From: Campylobacteraceae bacterium
Lineage (GTDB): Bacteria; Campylobacterota; Campylobacteria; Campylobacterales; Sulfurovaceae
Direction: 5' to 3'
NCBI GenBank assembly: GCA_027083075.1
Contig: JALWQQ010000097.1
Location: forward strand, 1-6,495
DNA: 6,495 nt
Shown piece by piece: positions 5,169 to 6,495 of this stretch. The notes under the pieces were generated by a model, which saw only the letters and a program-made list of their open reading frames with translations, was not told the DNA's origin and ran no database searches. Position 1 is the stretch's first letter. Every line of letters starts with the position of its first letter. The translations under genes were made by a program, and so were the position numbers.

Positions 5169-5590
5169 AGCAGACTGTAGAGGTTTTTCTCTTCGTACTC
5201 TATTCTTTGACCGAGTATCTCGACGATTTCGTTAAATGTATTGAAAAAGGTTTCGTCTAACGGCATCTCTTCTTTGGTATAGGTTGCCAAAAAGTTCATC
5301 AGTGCCGTTTTGGTTCCCTTGAAGCTTTTGACAAACTCTTTGATTTGTGTTTCCGCCATCGGCGTAAGTCGCTTTTGGTCGCGCAGCATCTTGTAGAAGG
5401 TGATATCTTCGTTCATGAGATGATCGACGGCGACACTGTTGAGCTCTTTAAGATGCTTTTTGGCTTTTTTGTGATTGTTTTTCGTATATTCGCCGATCAC
5501 TTTGTGTGCTAAGACGACTATCTGCTCATGTTCGCCTTCCCATTTGCGCACCAGTTTTTGATTTTTTGTAAGAAAAAGATTTTTCAACAT
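5153..5590 (-). CDS. Hemerythrin-like four-helix protein (also resembles Rsd/AlgQ)
   Basis: A 145-residue, all-helical, cytoplasmic-looking protein without signal peptide or membrane helix. Likely di-iron ligands of the hemerythrin HHE type are H21 (GEHEQI), H57 and E61 (DHLMNED) and E133 in the last helix (RIEYEEKNLYSLL). The His expected four residues before that Glu is replaced by R129. The pattern LVRKW near the start, the DHLMNEDITFYKML helix and LGQRIEYEEKNL at the end also resemble the Rsd/AlgQ anti-sigma fold. Roles could be oxygen, NO or iron binding, or sigma-factor control. The ATG at 5590 has GGGGGAG 8 bases upstream; longer in-frame starts back to 5644 lack such a site. It is divergent from the globin, and its stop abuts that of fixH. 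Confidence 0.75.
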   Translation of the reverse strand: MLKNLFLTKNQKLVRKWEGEHEQIVVLAHKVIGEYTKNNHKKAKKHLKELNSVAVDHLMNEDITFYKMLRDQKRLTPMAETQIKEFVKSFKGTKTALMNFLATYTKEEMPLDETFFNTFNEIVEILGQRIEYEEKNLYSLLYRRR

Positions 5591-5633
5591 CGCTTTCACT
5601 CCCCCGATAGTAGATTCCCACCTATAACGGAGA

Positions 5634-5639
5634 ATTCTA
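5634..5639 (-). promoter_or_regulatory. Candidate -10 of the hemerythrin-like gene
   Basis: On the minus strand this reads TAGAAT, one mismatch from TATAAT. It lies 44 bases before the ATG at 5590 and predicts a start near 5627. A TG dinucleotide sits just upstream (TGATTAGAAT), resembling an extended -10 element. Confidence 0.4.
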
Positions 5640-5663
5640 ATCACTTTTCCATTAGGCGCGGCT

Positions 5664-5677
5664 TTAATTTTTTTTAA
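5664..5677. promoter_or_regulatory. TTAA-N6-TTAA site between hemerythrin and globin genes (NssR-box-like)
   Basis: TTAA (5664-5667) and TTAA (5674-5677) are separated by six T residues. This has the outer half-sites and spacing of the Campylobacter jejuni NssR box (TTAAC-N4-GTTAA) that controls the globin gene cgb, but lacks the inner C and G. Its centre is about 31 bases from each of two candidate -10 boxes pointing outward, placing it near -43 of both promoters. Because the spacer is a T-run, chance is a real alternative. Confidence 0.35.
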
Positions 5678-5700
5678 GCTTGGGATAATCTATCGCCCAC

Positions 5701-5706
5701 TATCAT
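5701..5706 (+). promoter_or_regulatory. Candidate -10 of the globin gene
   Basis: TATCAT, one mismatch from TATAAT, lies 52 bases before the globin ATG and predicts a start near 5713. Alternatives are GATAAT (5684-5689) and TATAGG (5724-5729). The choice is favoured because it places the TTAA-N6-TTAA site at about -42. Confidence 0.35.
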
Positions 5707-5758
5707 ATCCATTCCATATTTCGTATAGGTATGGACAACAAAACAAAAGGGAGAATCG

Positions 5759-6190
5759 ATGGGAACTCTATCTTCGCAAACGATTGAGATTTGCAAAGCG
5801 ACCGCGCCGGTCATTGCCGAACACGGGGAGGCGATCACGACACGCATGTATGAGATTTTGTTCAACGACTACCCCGAGACGAAAGCGCTCTTTAGCGATG
5901 CGCCCGAAAACCAACATAAAAAATTGGCGGCGGCGATCTTGGCGTATGCGGAAAATATCGACAACTTGGCGGCACTGGAGGGTGCAGTCAATGCGATGGC
6001 GCAAAGACACGTAGCAACCGGTGTTAAAGAGGAGCACTATCCGATGGTCGGTGTGTCGCTTTTGCAGGCGATCAAGGATGTTCTGGGTGATGCGGCGACC
6101 GATGAGGTGCTTGAGGCATGGAAAGAGGCGTATTTCTTCTTAGGAGATGTGCTCATAGCCAAGGAGAAGGCGCTCTACGCCAACGCATAA
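5759..6190 (+). CDS. Single-domain haemoglobin, Cgb/Vgb type
   Basis: A 143-residue globin without the FAD/NAD reductase part of flavohaemoglobins. It closely resembles Campylobacter jejuni Cgb, sharing FNDYPE, GVKEEHYP and the spacing of the last helices. Pocket residues by alignment with E. coli Hmp are the B10 Tyr Y31, CD1 Phe F45, E7 Gln Q52, proximal His H84, and the Y94 and E136 that complete the His-Tyr-Glu network. All are present, so a functional haem protein is expected. Cgb detoxifies nitric oxide, probably as a dioxygenase using a separate reductase. The same role here would shield the nearby cbb3 oxidase from NO. The ATG at 5759 follows AAGGGAG (5747-5753) at 5 bases. It is a single gene, ended by a GC hairpin and divergent from the hemerythrin-like gene. 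Confidence 0.95.
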   Translation: MGTLSSQTIEICKATAPVIAEHGEAITTRMYEILFNDYPETKALFSDAPENQHKKLAAAILAYAENIDNLAALEGAVNAMAQRHVATGVKEEHYPMVGVSLLQAIKDVLGDAATDEVLEAWKEAYFFLGDVLIAKEKALYANA

Positions 6191-6194
6191 TCTT

Positions 6195-6211
6195 CGGCGG
6201 AGGTCCCGCCG
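6195..6211 (+). terminator. GC-rich hairpin after the globin gene
   Basis: CGGCGG (6195-6200) and CCGCCG (6206-6211) form a perfect 6-bp GC stem with a 5-base loop, starting 5 bases after the globin stop. There is no immediate T-run (TATGACAAT follows; a TTTT occurs about 20 bases later), so it is an incomplete intrinsic terminator. Campylobacterota often terminate with such imperfect signals. Confidence 0.45.
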
Positions 6212-6255
6212 TATGACAATCTGACACACTTTTCTTATCCTCCATCTTCTTTCGC

Positions 6256-6261
6256 TATACT
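6256..6261 (+). promoter_or_regulatory. -10 element directly before the final gene
   Basis: TATACT lies only 7 bases before the ATG at 6269. Transcription starting the usual 6-7 bases downstream would begin at or next to the start codon. No clear -35 element is at 17 bases. No Shine-Dalgarno sequence is present between it and the ATG. Confidence 0.4.
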
Positions 6262-6268
6262 CTAAGCA

Positions 6269-6495
6269 ATGAAACGTTTGGAAGTCTACCCTACCGGTCG
6301 TGCGATCCGTCATCGTCAAGAGATCTTGCGTACACAAGAAGGCTTTGCGCCCGAACTGATGACGATCGGAGAGTTTGAGCAGCGTGCTGTGATCGGCGAT
6401 AGCGGTATCTTTGCCGATGCGATGCAACGGCGTCTCTTGATGCGTGAGGCGGCACGCTTCGAGGGTTTCGAGCGTCTACGCCTCGAGATGAAAGG
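6269..6495 (+). CDS. N-terminus of a probable AddB-like helicase/PD-(D/E)XK nuclease (partial)
   Basis: Open frame from ATG 6269 running off the right edge after 75 full codons. The visible start (MKRLEVYPTGRAIRHRQ), then LMTIGEFEQRAV, DAMQRRLLMREAA and FEGFERLRLEMK, fits the opening of AddB-like proteins of Campylobacterota. In these, an initial strand and helix are followed by a TIxEFE motif and an R-x-L-L-x-EA helix. Such proteins pair with an AddA-like partner to resect double-strand breaks for recombination. The nuclease motif and its Cys cluster would lie outside the window, so the family call rests on the N-terminus only. It has no evident Shine-Dalgarno and a -10 box just upstream, so translation may be leaderless. 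It appears functionally unrelated to the upstream genes. Confidence 0.6.
   Translation, partial: MKRLEVYPTGRAIRHRQEILRTQEGFAPELMTIGEFEQRAVIGDSGIFADAMQRRLLMREAARFEGFERLRLEMK

Noticed and set aside
5591..5644. Longer N-terminus for the hemerythrin-like protein (starts up to 5644, or GTG at 5599)
   Set aside because: The added residues have no family resemblance, the region contains the likely promoter and Shine-Dalgarno sequence, and GGGGGAG is ideally spaced only for the ATG at 5590.
1..6495. Apparent abundance of GATC/CGATCG across the window
   Set aside because: It follows from frequent ATC isoleucine codons preceded by G-ending codons and from GAT-C junctions. It is spread evenly through genes and needs no special explanation.
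1..6495. Mobile elements, CRISPR arrays, tRNA or rRNA genes
   Set aside because: No transposase or integrase frame, no regularly spaced repeats, and no tRNA- or rRNA-like sequence were seen on either strand.

Overview
The window most likely comes from a member of the Campylobacterota (Epsilonproteobacteria), probably a moderate-GC environmental type such as the Sulfurovum, Sulfurimonas or Hydrogenimonas relatives. The grounds are the gene order ccoN-ccoO-ccoQ-ccoP, then a DUF4006-type small membrane protein, further accessory genes and a FixH-like protein; a Campylobacter Cgb-like single-domain globin; and the start of a nuclease gene that resembles the AddB-like proteins of this group. The phylum call is firm. 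The genus is not resolved.

Layout. Bases 1-119 are the unrecognised 3' end of an upstream gene. Bases 120-341 are a very AT-rich intergenic stretch with several inverted repeats and a consensus TATAAT; it is presumably the control region of the respiratory operon. Bases 342-5152 hold eight closely packed plus-strand genes: ccoN, ccoO, ccoQ, ccoP, a DUF4006-type gene, a 33-residue membrane microprotein gene (3872-3973), a secreted and tail-anchored TPM-like protein gene, and a fixH-like gene. Gaps run from a 4-base overlap to 15 bases, so this looks like one transcript. The first four genes encode a cbb3-type cytochrome c oxidase, the high-affinity terminal oxidase used at low oxygen. The last four are probably assembly or accessory functions.

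Bases 5153-5590 (minus strand) encode a four-helix hemerythrin-like protein that also resembles Rsd/AlgQ. Its stop codon abuts the fixH stop. It is divergent from a single-domain globin (5759-6190) that keeps the key haem-pocket residues of Campylobacter Cgb and flavohaemoglobins. The 168-base divergent region contains a TTAA-N6-TTAA site almost midway between two candidate -10 boxes, suggesting shared control, possibly by an NssR-like nitrosative-stress regulator. After a strong GC hairpin, the window ends in the first 75 codons of a probable AddB-like helicase/nuclease gene whose mRNA may be leaderless.

Taken together, the core is low-oxygen respiration next to a small oxygen/NO-binding module, which would protect the haem-copper oxidase from NO. 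The least characterised parts are the accessory block after ccoP, especially the microprotein, and the divergent hemerythrin/globin control region.
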